A stretch of DNA of 64,000 nt from Tetrastigma voinierianum (Eukaryota > Streptophyta > Magnoliopsida > Vitales > Vitaceae), in the NCBI GenBank assembly GCA_016808115.1, contig JAEQBH010005405.1, positions 1-64,000 of the forward strand, read 5' to 3'. The number at the start of each line of letters is the position of its first letter. The first letter of the stretch is position 1. Made by a program: the position numbers and the translations under genes. Below, one piece after another: positions 1 through 11,150 of this stretch. The notes beneath the pieces were generated by a model. It worked only from the letters and a program-made list of their open reading frames with translations. It was not told where the DNA came from and searched no databases.

Positions 1-1805
1 AAATTATGTGTTCATTTGTGTTCTTGATTGATTAGTGTGTTTTGATTAATTGTCTTTACTTCATGATTGCTATTTACTTAGTTGAATAAAGAGAAACGAA
101 ACTTCATGGATCAAATTGTTTAATTGCTACAATATGTTTTAGTTGAAATAACGATCACAATTGTGGTTATGTTGTATTGTTATGAGCTGAATGTATGAAC
201 AAAATGAACTTCTTTACTTGATTAAAACAATGCAACAACAAATCTCAAGGCCAAACAAACCATTGATAGATGCATTGTGGTAGGCTTCAAGATTGAAAAA
301 GGCTAGGTTTAGCTAGAATGAAGTTGAATGTTCAGATTTAGGAAGATGTATTCAATAGAAGCACAAACAAGGCTTTTGAAAATATGCATTAGCCAAGCGG
401 TAAGGTCGGTGAAAATCTGAAAAAGCAATGCACATGGTCAAAGCGATTCCTTAACAAATTGTGAAAAGATTAGGGACATCTTACAGGTTAGATCCTGATC
501 AATAGTCCAATGTCCTAGAACTTGTTAGATTATTAGTCAATGCGAAATCCTAGGCAATACCACTAACAGGAAATGATTTAGGCCATCCTTGGAAGTTTGA
601 GCCTTTCAAGCCTACCCTCATAATATGCACAAGCATACACTCTAGTTCCATAATTGAGCCAAATTGTCTAATTTCTTCATTAAACCAGCAATTAGAAGCC
701 TCAAACCCTTCCTTTATTCTAATCCTACAGTAAAAACGCCTTATTTACCCAGGTTTCAGGACAAGAACTTCAAAATGCAGAAAAGGACAAGATTGGGGGA
801 ATGTTATTTTGAGTTGAAAGGAAACACAAGAATGAAGGATGGAAAAAGAAGAGAACAAATGAAGAAAATGAAGAGAATGCATAGAAAAAGTCAAAGGTTG
901 TAAATTGTCAAATTGGAATAAGTTTTGTCTTGTGGCCTTTCTCTCTTGAACAATTAAGTTCATAGGGGTGTTTCAACACCCTAATACCCTAATATAGCTG
1001 GTTTGGGCCTGCGGCCTGAGGATTACTGCAAGAGTGGTAGAAAGTGCAAAGACGAAGACATTCTTCACTCTAGAAATATTTGACAAGTAAAAGAAAAGAA
1101 AAAAAGGACTTCTATCTAAAGGAACTGAGATGATAAGTATGACAGTGGTAAATAAAAATACCAAGATTAGAGTATGCAGTATGATACATCAAGATCAAGT
1201 TTGGGGGAATAATTTTTTTTTCTGAAATCAGTAGGAAAGAAAGGGATGAAGGATAGAGGCAAAGATGCAAAATTGAAGATTGGAATCTAGGTAATTTTTA
1301 GCCTAAATTCTCCAATTATTTACTCAATTACCTAAGCGAGCTTTACAAGCCCCAGACTAATTGATGCTTGAAGGTTGTACTTACCTACATTAGTGGAACT
1401 AATATGAAAAAACAGCATATGGGACTTTGAAGAATTGAAAAGAAAATTGCGATGGCTGTGTAAAGCCCGGAGAAGATTGGCTAATTCTACGAGGGAGGAA
1501 AGGAAAGATGACCATCCCACACACTCTTGAAATCGAGGATTAATTGGCGAGATTGTTTGCACCTCGAGAAATCATTAGTCTGTTTGTGGCGAGAAATTGA
1601 AGAATTTTCCTAATTTTGGATTAGAAACTAAATTTGAAACCTCTTGCTGACTAACTAGTTTCAATTCAAGTTGCTAATTCAAAGTTCCGATAGAAAAAGA
1701 AATATGTCCCTAAAAATAAAAAAATTTAAATTGTTTGAGGACCAGCAAAATTTCTTTTCTTTAGCAGGGACAAACAAAACTTTTAAGTTTGAAAGAGAAA
1801 GAGGT
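1..1805 (+). mobile_element. 3' internal part of an Athila-like LTR retrotransposon, non-coding
   Basis: No conserved protein can be read here in any frame. The assignment rests on context. A G-rich TTTGGGGGAAT-type motif occurs near 1199-1210, with a similar TTGGGGGAAT near 793. Athila-type Ty3/gypsy elements carry such a motif between the env-position ORF and the polypurine tract. The region ends in a purine-rich tract immediately before a TG-starting LTR. Short open frames such as 664-903 are rich in K, R and M and look like chance frames. The rest of the element lies to the left of the window. Lineage is inferred from the motif only; another non-chromovirus gypsy lineage is possible. Confidence 0.5.
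1791..1805 (+). other. Polypurine tract of the Athila-like element
   Basis: A purine-rich run (gaaagagaaagaggt) directly abuts the LTR start TGATGAG at 1806. It would prime plus-strand DNA synthesis. The adjacency of purine tract and TG fixes the LTR start. Confidence 0.55.
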
Positions 1806-2109
1806 TGATGAGTCTTAAACTCATCTATTTTTTAATCCATTTTTTAAACATTTTTAGTAGTTTCATATATGTTTTAATGCCAAAATATGGAATATTTACA
1901 AACTTTGTGTTTACCGTTTTAATTCAAAAAGAAAATTTCGAGTAAGAAAGAAAAGAAAAAGAGCAATTCTGATATTCTCTGTCACTTAATAGAGTTACGT
2001 GTCCAGAACAAACATCAAGTTGATAGCAAAGGAGCTGTCGCGTGAAAGGCAGCGTGTCATGACGAAAATGGGAAGAATCTAACAATTTAGCTAAGACAAA
2101 AAAGCTCCT

Positions 2110-3132
2110 ATCGCGACAAATGAAATAGACAGAAAGTAGAACTTCTGTCGCGACAAAGGATCTTCTGTCACGACAATGATTATTGCAACATGGAAAAGCT
2201 TGTTGAGACAGAAGAAGAGCTTCAGAGAAAGACTTCTGTCGCGACAAGGTATTGTATGTCAGCGAAATGCGAAAGAAAGAAGTATCTGTCGTGGCCGAGG
2301 TAAACAAGGCGTGACATGTGAAGCTTGCTTAGTAAGCGACTGAAGTCATGATAAAAGAATCAATGTTGCGACATACTTCAGCTATATAAATGTTTTTATG
2401 TTGCGATAGGGATCTTAAAGTTCAGTGAGAGATAAGCTAAGCGTTGATAAAGCAAGGTCGCGGAAAACTTTTCTGTAATAGGTGACGAAGGTTGACACAA
2501 GGAAGAAAGTCTGTCGCGACACAACAAAGCGGAGTCCGCGACATAGATATAAGCTTAATAAAAGATTCGACGTATAAAAGCGGGTTGCGATAGAAGCATC
2601 GACAACACCAAGAGGCCAGGTCGCAACATCAACATGAAGCTGCAACAAGAAATTAGGTTAAGTGGCGACAAATCTCTGTCGCGACAAACTTTCTAGGTCG
2701 CGACAGAAATTCTGACAATACAAGAAACATTGTTGCAACAAGAACCATAACAGAAATATTGTCGCGACACAAAAACTAGGTCGCGACACTAATTTGAAGA
2801 AGTTGCATAGAAATGCTGTCGCGACAAAATTGTCTATGTCGCGACATAACTATTCAAGGAACCACACATGAGATTACCGACAAGAGCGGATAGAGCGGCC
2901 GGACCTTGTAAAGGCCAGTTACTAAAGACGATGAAGATGCGTCACGCGGAGAAACTCTATCGCTGACGAGAATACATATCTTGAAAGAAAGATTATCTTT
3001 GTCCGCGACTAAAGAAACTTTGTCGCGAATGAATCAGAAGAACCTGGCGGTCGGGACAGACGGCGCATGTTGCAGCGAGAGACTGCGATAAAGAATGAAA
3101 ACTCTGTCATAACAAAACTTTCAGGTCGCGAC
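2110..3132. repeat. Array of GTCGCGAC palindromes in LTR U3
   Basis: The self-complementary 8-mer GTCGCGAC occurs exactly at 2147, 2238, 2513, 2678, 2697, 2761, 2780, 2818, 2838 and 3125. Near matches lie at 2110, 2167, 2534, 3001, 3022 and 3106. Many copies come in pairs 19-21 bp apart (2678/2697, 2761/2780, 2818/2838, 3106/3125, 2147/2167). The first member is usually preceded by 'tct' and followed by 'aaa'; the second is usually preceded by 'ag' or 'at'. Each exact site holds two CpGs in otherwise AT-rich DNA. The array lies upstream of the LTR TATA box, so a protein-binding or methylation-target role is plausible but inferred. Confidence 0.85.
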
Positions 3133-3188
3133 AGAGAATGCAATCTAGGCCAGAATTTTGGGGATCCACAATGTAGCCTCGAATTTAG

Positions 3189-3216
3189 GGCCCAAACTTT
3201 TGGGCCTTTATATATA
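3189..3216 (+). promoter_or_regulatory. LTR core promoter: inverted site-II pair plus TATA box
   Basis: GGCCCAAA and TTTGGGCC form an 8-bp inverted repeat with a 2-nt loop at 3189-3206. TTTATATATA follows at once (3207-3216). TGGGCC is the plant 'site II' element bound by TCP factors, and here it appears on both strands. The arrangement fits the U3/R promoter of the LTR. Transcription would start about 25-35 bases downstream. The promoter role is inferred from motif order. Confidence 0.6.
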
Positions 3217-4710
3217 GAAAAGATTTGAGGAAATAGGCGGTTGAGAATTCGGCGGAAGACCCGAGGCATGCGGGAGCGAGAACCTTTTGTATTACGTTTT
3301 CTTTTTTATTTTATTTTCTTAAATGCCAGATTATACTTAGTGTAGAATTTTCATTTTGTTCTGCGGACTTGAAATAGTGGTGTTGGAAGCTTAGAAGTTG
3401 AGCTAAATTGTTGAAGTTCACTTAGATTCTTGTTTGAATCCCGATGAAATCTAGATAAAGATTTGAATTCATTTATTCGGTTGATTCTGCCGATTGCAAT
3501 GGAATTTCTTTTGTCAGTGTTGTATTCCTTTGTAATCCATTTTTCGAGAAACACAACTTCCGTTGGGAAAGATCTGATGTTAGTTATGGTCTTTTCTGCA
3601 CAATTAGAAAGAGATTTCCTAGCTTGAGAGTCTTGAAATTATTTGAATGGTGATGTTCATGTAGTGAATTATTCCCAATATTAGAAACTTACACCCATAA
3701 AAGGACCTTAATCTGGCTATAATTTTCAGGAGGCCCTCTGAGTGACACAGAGATGAAGATTCTACGAGCCGTCGATTACTTGGGGGTATGCTAGACTAAT
3801 ATTGAAGAAGGAACTAATGAGCTCTAAAAGATTACTTAGATAAATCTTCAATTTATATAGTTTGAGAATTAGTTGATTGATCATCAGATTTATCAATTAG
3901 AGAGATTTCTCAGCAGTCTAGAGGAATGATCTTGATCTAATACAGCTTAGATCTAATCAGAAAGAAGGCACTTTAAGATCTCAAGGATGAGACATCATTC
4001 ATTTTGTAGAAATCTGGCAATGGCCCTGTCTTGGGAAGCAAGAATCTGCAATCATAAGAAATGGGTATGAAGTATTGGAAAAGAAAAATACCCAGATCTT
4101 ATAAAGAGATTTTGATTACAAGTAATTGATTAGACATATGAATAAAAAATGAACATGATGCTCTAATCAGTGAAACGTATGGTTAAGGGAGAAATCCAAA
4201 CCATACCTGCTGTATCTTGACAATTTTAGATTCCAATTCATGATATAATTGAATTATATTATGATGTAGGAATTGATAATTTCACAGCAGTGAAATCCCA
4301 GTGTCTACTTCCAGCAATAATCTGGTTAAGTCTAGTTTATGTTTAGGATTTTAAATTTTCCTTTTATTATAGATGTAGAAATTCATATAGTTAGACTACT
4401 GCAAATTCTATGAAATGGAAGTTCAAATAGTGTAGACCTTAAGTAGTTGGGGTAGTTGAACTTTAAACTCTTTTCGATCTCTGTGGGAACGATATCCGGA
4501 CTTATAGGTCCACTTTTATTACTTGTATGACCTGTGCACTTATAGTATTAAGACCAAACTAAATCTTTAAGAAAGACATTGACAAATCCATTTTTATTAT
4601 GAGCACACATGTTCTATTTGGTCTAAATGAGTTTACAGTACCTTTCTTTAGGGATTAGCATATAGTCCTTTGGTAATAATAAGCAATTTGTATCTGCTCT
4701 GATTTTGGTC

Positions 4711-4973
4711 AATCAACAAGTCAGACCCATCATACGTAGTCTCTTCGGAGATGATTGAGCTTAGACCCGGTTGGCGTATGAAGGAGTGGTGAGATCTTGG
4801 CTCGAGAAGTGAAAGAGTTGTGGAAAAAGCGAATCCCATTGGTAAAAGTGCTATGGAAAAACCACAAGATCGAGGAAGCCATGTGGGAAAGCAAAGAAGT
4901 TATGCGGCAACAATACCCTCAACTGTTCAATGAAGGTAATTTCGAGGATGAAATTATTTTAAGGAGGGAGGAT
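4711..4973 (+). pseudogene. Ty3/gypsy chromovirus pol C-terminus (chromodomain tail) plus PPT
   Basis: The frame at 4797-4980 reads the end of a chromovirus integrase. It has 'RKRIPLVKVLWKN'-type sequence, then an EEAMWES...MRQQYPQLF tail that matches the chromodomain-like end of Tekay/Del elements. The same sequence ends the pol of element Z near 38.85 kb on the other strand. Everything upstream (gag, protease, RT, most of integrase) is missing, and homology stops at about 4711, where the Athila-like LTR flank begins. Upstream bases are frameshifted. A purine tract (ttttaaggagggagg, about 4957-4971) follows and abuts the LTR start at 4974. This is a 5'-truncated element. Confidence 0.75.
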
Positions 4974-5340
4974 TGTAGCAGCGCGAAAATCTTGCAACGG
5001 AGTTTTATAACATGTTCGAGTGTAAAATAAATTAAATTACATTTTTCGAGTTTAAATGGCTAAAAGCGAAAAATGATAAAAACTGAAAATTTACGAGGAC
5101 CAAATAAATTTGGTAAAAATGTCAGTGAGGACTATGGGTCGCCAAAATGAGTAATGTAAGTATAAGTATAATGAAATGAAATGAAATTCAAATGAAATTA
5201 AATGAAGCTTTAAAGTAGAAAAAATAAGAAAAATAGAATTAGTGTGTGAGCAGCTTAGTGAAGGATTTTGATTAAAAGCCAAATATTGGTCTTTGAGAGA
5301 CCATTTCTCTCACTCATACGTTCTCTCAATCTGCTCATCT

Positions 5341-5398
<58 letters not shown>

Positions 5399-7752
5399 TC
5401 TTTCTCTCTCTCACCGCAAATCTCTCTCTACATCCAACTCTCTGATCGCACCTTCCACTTTGAGAAGCCGGCTTCCTCTCATTCTTCAAGCTGTTTTGTC
5501 TCTAGTCTAAACTCTAGACTGATCTCGCCTAAGCTGAGAAATCGAAGGACAATCCATGGTGAGGAGTTGCGGCTAGGTCAAGAAGAAAACTAGGGTTTTC
5601 GCTCCTTCTTGTAAGGTAAGTGTAAATCTAGCCTAGATCTATGGAAAAGCTAGTGTATTGGGGTAGAAATCAACCATAACTGGAAACCTTATAATGGCCC
5701 ACTGATTTTCTCATTTGTTCTTCCTAAGTTCAGTTTTGTGTTTGATTTGTCAAACCTGAAATTTTGAGATGAAATATGTTTATGTGTTTTTGTTTTGAAC
5801 CTCAAACATTGTTGAGTGTTTATTAATTGTTTTTCAAGTGGATTAAACATGAAAAAAAAATAGGAAAAGACAACGAAAATAGTGAATGCAGGAAATTTTC
5901 TCAAACCTCTGAAGCTCGCGCCCTTGCGAAAAAAATTTTTCATGAGCACGAGAATTTTGCGGCCTCGTGAGAATTTCGTAGTTCCACACTTTGCAATTTG
6001 ATACGAACTTGATCGGTCATAACTTTTGGAGTAGAACTCAGATTCACCGTTCTTAGACTCTCTGGAAGAACTTTGAGTCTAGAATCTAACCACATGACAT
6101 TGAATGGAAATTAGTTCTCACATATTTGATAAAAATTTGATTGTAGCACCAAGTGTACTAATTGCTTGGTTGTGTTGATGTTTAAGTTGAGTTTTCTTTT
6201 CCCGAATCCCCATAAGTGTAAGTGAACCGTGTGGGCGTCCCATAGCACACAAATAGGATTAAAAATGAGGCATAACAATGCCTAAAAAAATGTTAAGGAT
6301 TTTCTAAGGAGGAGGAATTAGGGAAAAAGAAAGAAAGAATGTATGAAAAAGGGGAGTCAGGTAGAAAGTAAGCCTAAATGGGAACTCCTAGAATACTGGA
6401 GCTAATAATATGATTGTTGGTGTATTGGAATAGGGGCTAACGAGGAGGAAAGGTCGAATTGATCGAGATTCCGAGGATTGGAATCAAAGTGTAACAAGCT
6501 TTTTGGTTTGTTCTCCACTTCTCTCTCTCTAATTCCAAAGTGTTTGAATGATTACAAAATGATTTGAATTGCTAAAATGATTTATAAGAAAAAGCATATT
6601 GATTTGTTTTAATTGATTTGAGGCAATTGATTGTGAAAAGATTTGCATATGAAAAATTACATGAGTATTGAAAATGAATTGTTTGTATAAATGTACATAC
6701 TATATTGTATTTTGCTATGAATGATTTAAACGCCCTTAATAGAATGTTAACTGTTAAATTTGAGTTGAGGATAGATTGGTATACCAATAAGAGATTAGTG
6801 CAGTCACGTGAGCGAGCGTAATGATGTGTCATTCCGTCCAAGTAGCCAGTAGGCCCGATATCGGTAGTGTTCACGAATTGATTTAGTAATAAGCCGTCGG
6901 CAACCAGCGATATTGTCTTTGTGTTATAAAAGCGAAATGTTTTTTTTATCTGGAGCTATGGCTTTAATTAGACCGTGTTGGTGATTCCATTATCCTATGC
7001 ACCAAAAGCATAGGTTAAATTCGTTTAAGAGAAAAATTATAAGAATATTTGTGAAATGCATGATTTGTGTTTTGAATGATTTATTGCATGAAAGTGCATA
7101 TTTGGATGATCAATGAACCGTAAATGAATGTATATGAAATGAATATATGTATTGTATTTGCATTGATCATTCAAAAAGATTCAAAAGCATGGTTTAGAAA
7201 AATTGCATGATTTGACTTAAACTGAAATGGAAGAAAGTACTATATAGAACCACTAAGCATGAAAATGCTTAGCGTGTTGCTTTTATCATCGTGGAGATGC
7301 AGGAGTGAGCAGTGCGAAGAGCGTGGGCCATGATGAATCAAAGTCATCATCAAAGTCACATGAAGGATAAGTAAAGCTCCTTCACATGCATACATGAAAT
7401 TATTCCACTCATTTTGTACAAACACTATTATGAAAATTGAACTCTGATTATGTTTTTTAAATATTTGGATATTGAAAACGGCTAATAATGCGTGTATAAA
7501 GGTGGGGAAATGGACCCGAATGGGCATGAAATGCCATATCGAATGAAAAAGATTTTGTGATCAAATGATGCCCCCTTTATGTTAAAGTGGTATTTACGTA
7601 TATATATTTTGATTGAGTATTTGAAATGTGTTTGGAAAAGTAATTGTATTTGGATTATTCGAAATGATTCGAAAAAAAAAAGTCAGGACCGCGTCCCTGG
7701 GTTTGGGTTCGGCCTCCAGGTCGGGTCGGGTACTGCAGCGCGGGCCGTCACA
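4974..7752 (+). repeat. 3' LTR of a Tekay/Del-like chromovirus (copy A)
   Basis: The LTR starts TGTAGCAGC after the purine tract and ends GGGCCGTCACA. Related LTRs are copy B (36024-38672, minus), copy C (42482-44882, plus) and copy D (45797-48448, minus). They share landmarks: a 'ctaaaagcgaaaaatgataaaaa' segment near the start; 'gttctccacttctctctctctaattccaaagtgtttga' near the middle; 'aatgattt(g/a)...ttgcatgaaagtgcatatttgg'; and a T/A-rich end with 'cgcgtccctgggtttgggttcggcctcc'. It contains a (TC)n run and a GC-rich patch at about 5905-5990. Length is about 2.78 kb. No target-site duplication was identified because the element is truncated on its left. Confidence 0.8.
5346..5395. repeat. 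(TC)n microsatellite
   Basis: About 25 uninterrupted TC dinucleotides lie inside LTR copy A. The serine-leucine frame across it is a by-product. CT-rich tracts are common near plant core promoters, but no TATA box is close by. Confidence 0.95.
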
Positions 7753-7759
7753 GTTTCCC

Positions 7760-10000
7760 ACCATATCTTTTGGAGAAGTGAATTTTTCCATTGGAGACAT
7801 CATTTTGTACCTTGGAGAACTATGTCCACCTCTTGGAAAAACATGTCTTATTGGAGGAACATGTCCTTCCCCTGCCTTCTCCCTTGAAGAAGTGAAGTTG
7901 TTTGCAATCTTCTCTCTTGGGGGAAAGAATCTACCCTTTAGAGGAGTGATTATATCCTATGATAGAAACCTTCTTTTACTTCGAGGAATAAATCTGTCCC
8001 GGATCCACCCCTCTTGGAAATGCAGCATGGCTCCTCCCTTAGAAAAACAGGTTTATTTGCCTTCTTCCTTGGAACAGTAACTTTCCTTACAACTTTTTCA
8101 TTTGGAGGAGTGAACTTACCCCTTAGGGAAAAGGCTCTGTTTCTTGAGGAACATTCTCTGAACCTACCTGCATCATTCTCCCTTGGAACAGTGAACCTAC
8201 CCCGTGGAGGGGTAAGCCTTTCTACATCCTTTTCTTTCAGAGGAACGAACCCATCTCTTGGGGAGTTCATCTTGCCTTTTGGGGAAAGTCTATTTTCCTT
8301 GGAGAATCGGTTATGCTGCTATGTTCCTTATTGTATCCCCTTCACTGAATTTCTCCCTGATGGAGGATTTGTACAAACTACATACCTCATTTTTCAACTT
8401 ATCAACACGGACTAGACAATATTTGGGGACCTATACCTTTCTTGGAGAGAGTTTTCCCACCTTCATGGATTCTATGTCGATGCTCTTAGATTGACTAAGC
8501 GGTGTTGATTAAGGCCCTTCTTATTGGAAAAAGGATCCTCATCGATTGCCATAGCCTCTTTTTTGTCAGGGTACTTGAGTATCCCTTTGTTGATCCTGTC
8601 TTGTATGGCATTTATGAAACCCCAACATGCATTAGTAGTGTGGTTCCATGAATTGTGGTATTTACAACAAGTCTTTCCCCTTAGTTCATCCTTACTGAGG
8701 ATCCAATGGTCTTTAGAGAAGGTAATGAATTTTTCTTTCACCGTGAAATCGAATATTTCCTTTGTCTTCGCTACCTCGAAAGTATACTGGACCTATGTAC
8801 TAACAATTGTGCCTTCTTCCACGCATCAAGTGCCTTTTCTACCAAAAGAGGACATGTGAATGTCCTTGTAGTGGATAGATCTGCCATTGCCACCTCCTGG
8901 TTCACCTCTTGAAAATAGGTTCCCATGGACTTCTTCCTCCGGTAACTTTCTTCCTTGAGTAGCTTCTCATATTCTATCACCTTACTTGCAAGTTCATAAA
9001 AATCTCTAAATTCCATACTTTGGAATTTTTCCTTAACTCAATGTCCTAACCTCTTTGATTAATTTCACATACTCTATCTACGGAAGATGTATCTTACATG
9101 TGTTTCATCTTCTTGAGCCAGAGATGAACAAATCAACGGTCTCTAATTTCTTTAAGTCCTCTAAACAATTCTCTAATGCACACTTTGGGCTCAACCACGA
9201 AGAAATAGGTAATATAGCGCCTTTCCATCTCATGCTAACTTAGATAGGTTATTAGTATACCAAGTGAATGTTACTCTGTCGAGGATTGTAAACAGTCTAA
9301 GATTGAAATGATAGAAATTCTCGTAGTTAGCCAACTCCCCACATTGCACAATGAATCTAACAACAAGCTCCATGGTGGATTGACCATCTTCTACAAAGAA
9401 CAAGGAGAAATCAAGGATCATATACCCGCTTTGGGGAGGGTTCTCCCATTTATCATTCTAGATAAGGTGCGTAGAACCCCGGGTGGCAGTTACAGGCTGG
9501 CCATGTAACTCTTGTATCGCCTCTGCGATTGCTCCTAAACTGAATGCAGGGACTAGTTGCCCAAAAGGTTGTTGAGGAACTTATTGAACTTTTTGTCCCA
9601 TGTTGCCATTCACTCTTATAGGCAGTTGCGTGATGCCCCCCTGGGCTTCCATTGAAAGAAAAGCTCCCTTCATATGCTCGAGTTATGCTTAAATAGATTA
9701 ATTGTAAAAATCCTCGGCGTGGCTGCAGCCGCATGAGGTCTCGTTCCTACTACGTTCTCTAGAGTACTACCCTTTCTCATATGGGGAGGAAGGTATCTAG
9801 CCTCTGCCTGCATAGGCGAGCAATGAAATTCACCAACTTCTCGTAGGTTCACAGAATGTTGCCCCCCAAGTTCGTTAGAAAATTGTCTTTCAAGCTTAGA
9901 AGCAACTTCTAGCCTTGGTTGCCCTCTTTCTCTAAGGTTCTCTAGGATAAATTGATTCTTTGTTTCATTTCTTCCATAAAGGCAGTCATGATCATTCATT
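7760..10000 (-). pseudogene. Tat-like Ty3/gypsy gag, degenerate
   Basis: Gag polyprotein of a reverse-strand element, in pieces. From N to C: 9670-9999 is an N-terminal segment. 9230-9421 carries the retrotransposon-gag core, with an 'FTWYTN'-type motif. 8771-9016 is the following helical region with 'SMGTYFQEVNQEVA'. 8472-8741 has CKYHNSWNHTTNAC, a CxxHx4HxTxxC-type zinc finger seen in Tat/Ogre-like gag, then 'DRINKGILKYPDKKEAM'. About 7760-8350 is a C-terminal region of degenerate R-G-(K/R)-F-T-(V/P)-P-R-E-type repeats. Frameshifts and stops separate the pieces. The gene ends abruptly at the right edge of LTR copy A (7752), so its pol was lost or displaced. Plus-strand frames at 7628-8415 are antisense shadows. 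Confidence 0.75.
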
Positions 10001-10280
10001 GACTCTTTATTTCTTGCATGAGAGCCTGAAATTCATTAAAATTATTAGAGAAAAGAATAGGCACATCTACATTACCTGCACTCCTTCCTTCAACTTTTGC
10101 AATAGGGTTGTTGGATGGATTCCGCTACTATCGTACTAGAGAATTCATCAAGTTTTCTATCTGTTCCACCAGAGCTAGAACTCTTTCTTTTTGTGCTGCT
10201 TTTGAAGCATCAAATCCTGAGTATGGAGACTCTACAATTGTCTTACTTATCAATTTTTGTGGCATTCTTCAGCATTAATG

Positions 10281-11150
10281 GGTCCCACCGAGTGTGCCAA
10301 AAATATTTTTGATGGATTTTCTAGTGGAATTCACCCGAACATACAAAAAGCATGGAAAGTGGTGAATGCGAAGGCATGCCAAGAAATTATAGTATTTTTG
10401 AATTAAAACTGTGCCAAAATCTAACTTCTACTCAAACGAAAAATGGATCCCTTAGTTTCCTTGACAACTACCCTAAAGTCTCAGTGGAAAATTACCTTGA
10501 AAGTTAGATTGCATAGACTGAATTGAAAGCTAAGAGGAAACTTAACAGACTAGCTTGAAAAATAATGGAACCCTAAGTATAGAATTGAACTGAAAATCAA
10601 ATGTTAAGTAGCTTTGAAGTAATAAAATGCTAGGAAAGAAAAACATATAAAACTAAGCTAAGAATCTGGACAAGACGGTTGCTGAACTTGTAGAAAAATA
10701 AGAGAAATACTGAAGTGCTCTTGCTCAGTTTTGAGTCTTGGTTCATGATCCTGTAGAAATACTGAAATACTCTTGCTCAGTTTTGATTCTTAGTTAATGA
10801 TCCCTTCAAATTGGTGTTGAGTCCTCCTTTTATAGGCATTTATTAGTAACTGTATATCACTTTCTCCCGATAATTGTCCATGTCTCCGCTAAAGAGTCTT
10901 GCTCCTACAGTAACTTTCCCGCCGCGCCCGCGTTCTTTGCCATGTCTTGATTTGGAGAAAAGAGCATCCGTGTTTTGCCTTTGAATAATCTGATATTCTT
11001 TAATTTGTGACTTTAACAAATTTAAAAATTCAGAAATAATCACTAGACCTTTCCATGGATTGATTCTCATGGGTTTAGAACTTGCTCCCGGATTGGGTTG
11101 AACATGATTTAGATGGCAATGTCTAGTGACCCATTCCACTACCATTTGGT
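10281..11150 (-). mobile_element. 5' leader and LTR of the Tat-like element
   Basis: Read on the minus strand, TTTTTGGCACACTCGGTGGGACC-like sequence (10281-10305) lies just upstream of gag. Similar sequence sits between LTR and gag in other plant gypsy elements and probably includes the primer-binding site; I do not assign a tRNA. Sequence at higher coordinates is the LTR, with a TATA box at 10826-10834. A direct repeat of about 40 bases ('gaaatactgaa(g/a)t...ctcttgctcagttttga') occurs at about 10706-10735 and 10757-10786. The outer LTR boundary is not defined; 11150 is a guess. Confidence 0.45.
10826..10834 (-). promoter_or_regulatory. TATA box of the minus-strand LTR
   Basis: TATAAAAGG on the minus strand, followed by AGGACTCAACACC. 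It is a consensus plant TATA box, correctly oriented to transcribe toward the gag remnant at 10000-7760. Confidence 0.55.

Larger units (their letters stand above)
1806..4560 (+). repeat. 3' LTR of the Athila-like element, about 2.75 kb
   Basis: The LTR starts at TGATGAGT right after the polypurine tract. The first 20 bases fold into a perfect hairpin (GATGAGT, 5-nt loop, ACTCATC, 1807-1825). U3 contains the GTCGCGAC palindrome array (2110-3132) and a TATA box near 3207. The part near 4470-4550 (a 'tctctgtgggaacgatatcc...gacctgtgcactt' segment) resembles the conserved end of Athila/Tat-type LTRs. I could not fix the right end: there is no clear terminal CA and no target-site duplication, so the end is approximate. 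Homology to the truncated chromovirus starts at about 4711. No gene lies inside. Confidence 0.55.

Noticed and set aside
5268..5510. 80-residue plus-strand frame with a long serine-leucine run
   Set aside because: It is a translation of the (TC)n microsatellite inside LTR copy A, not a gene.
7628..8415. Long plus-strand open frames (150 and 133 residues)
   Set aside because: They are antisense to the readable minus-strand gag, whose zinc finger and conserved words identify the coding strand.
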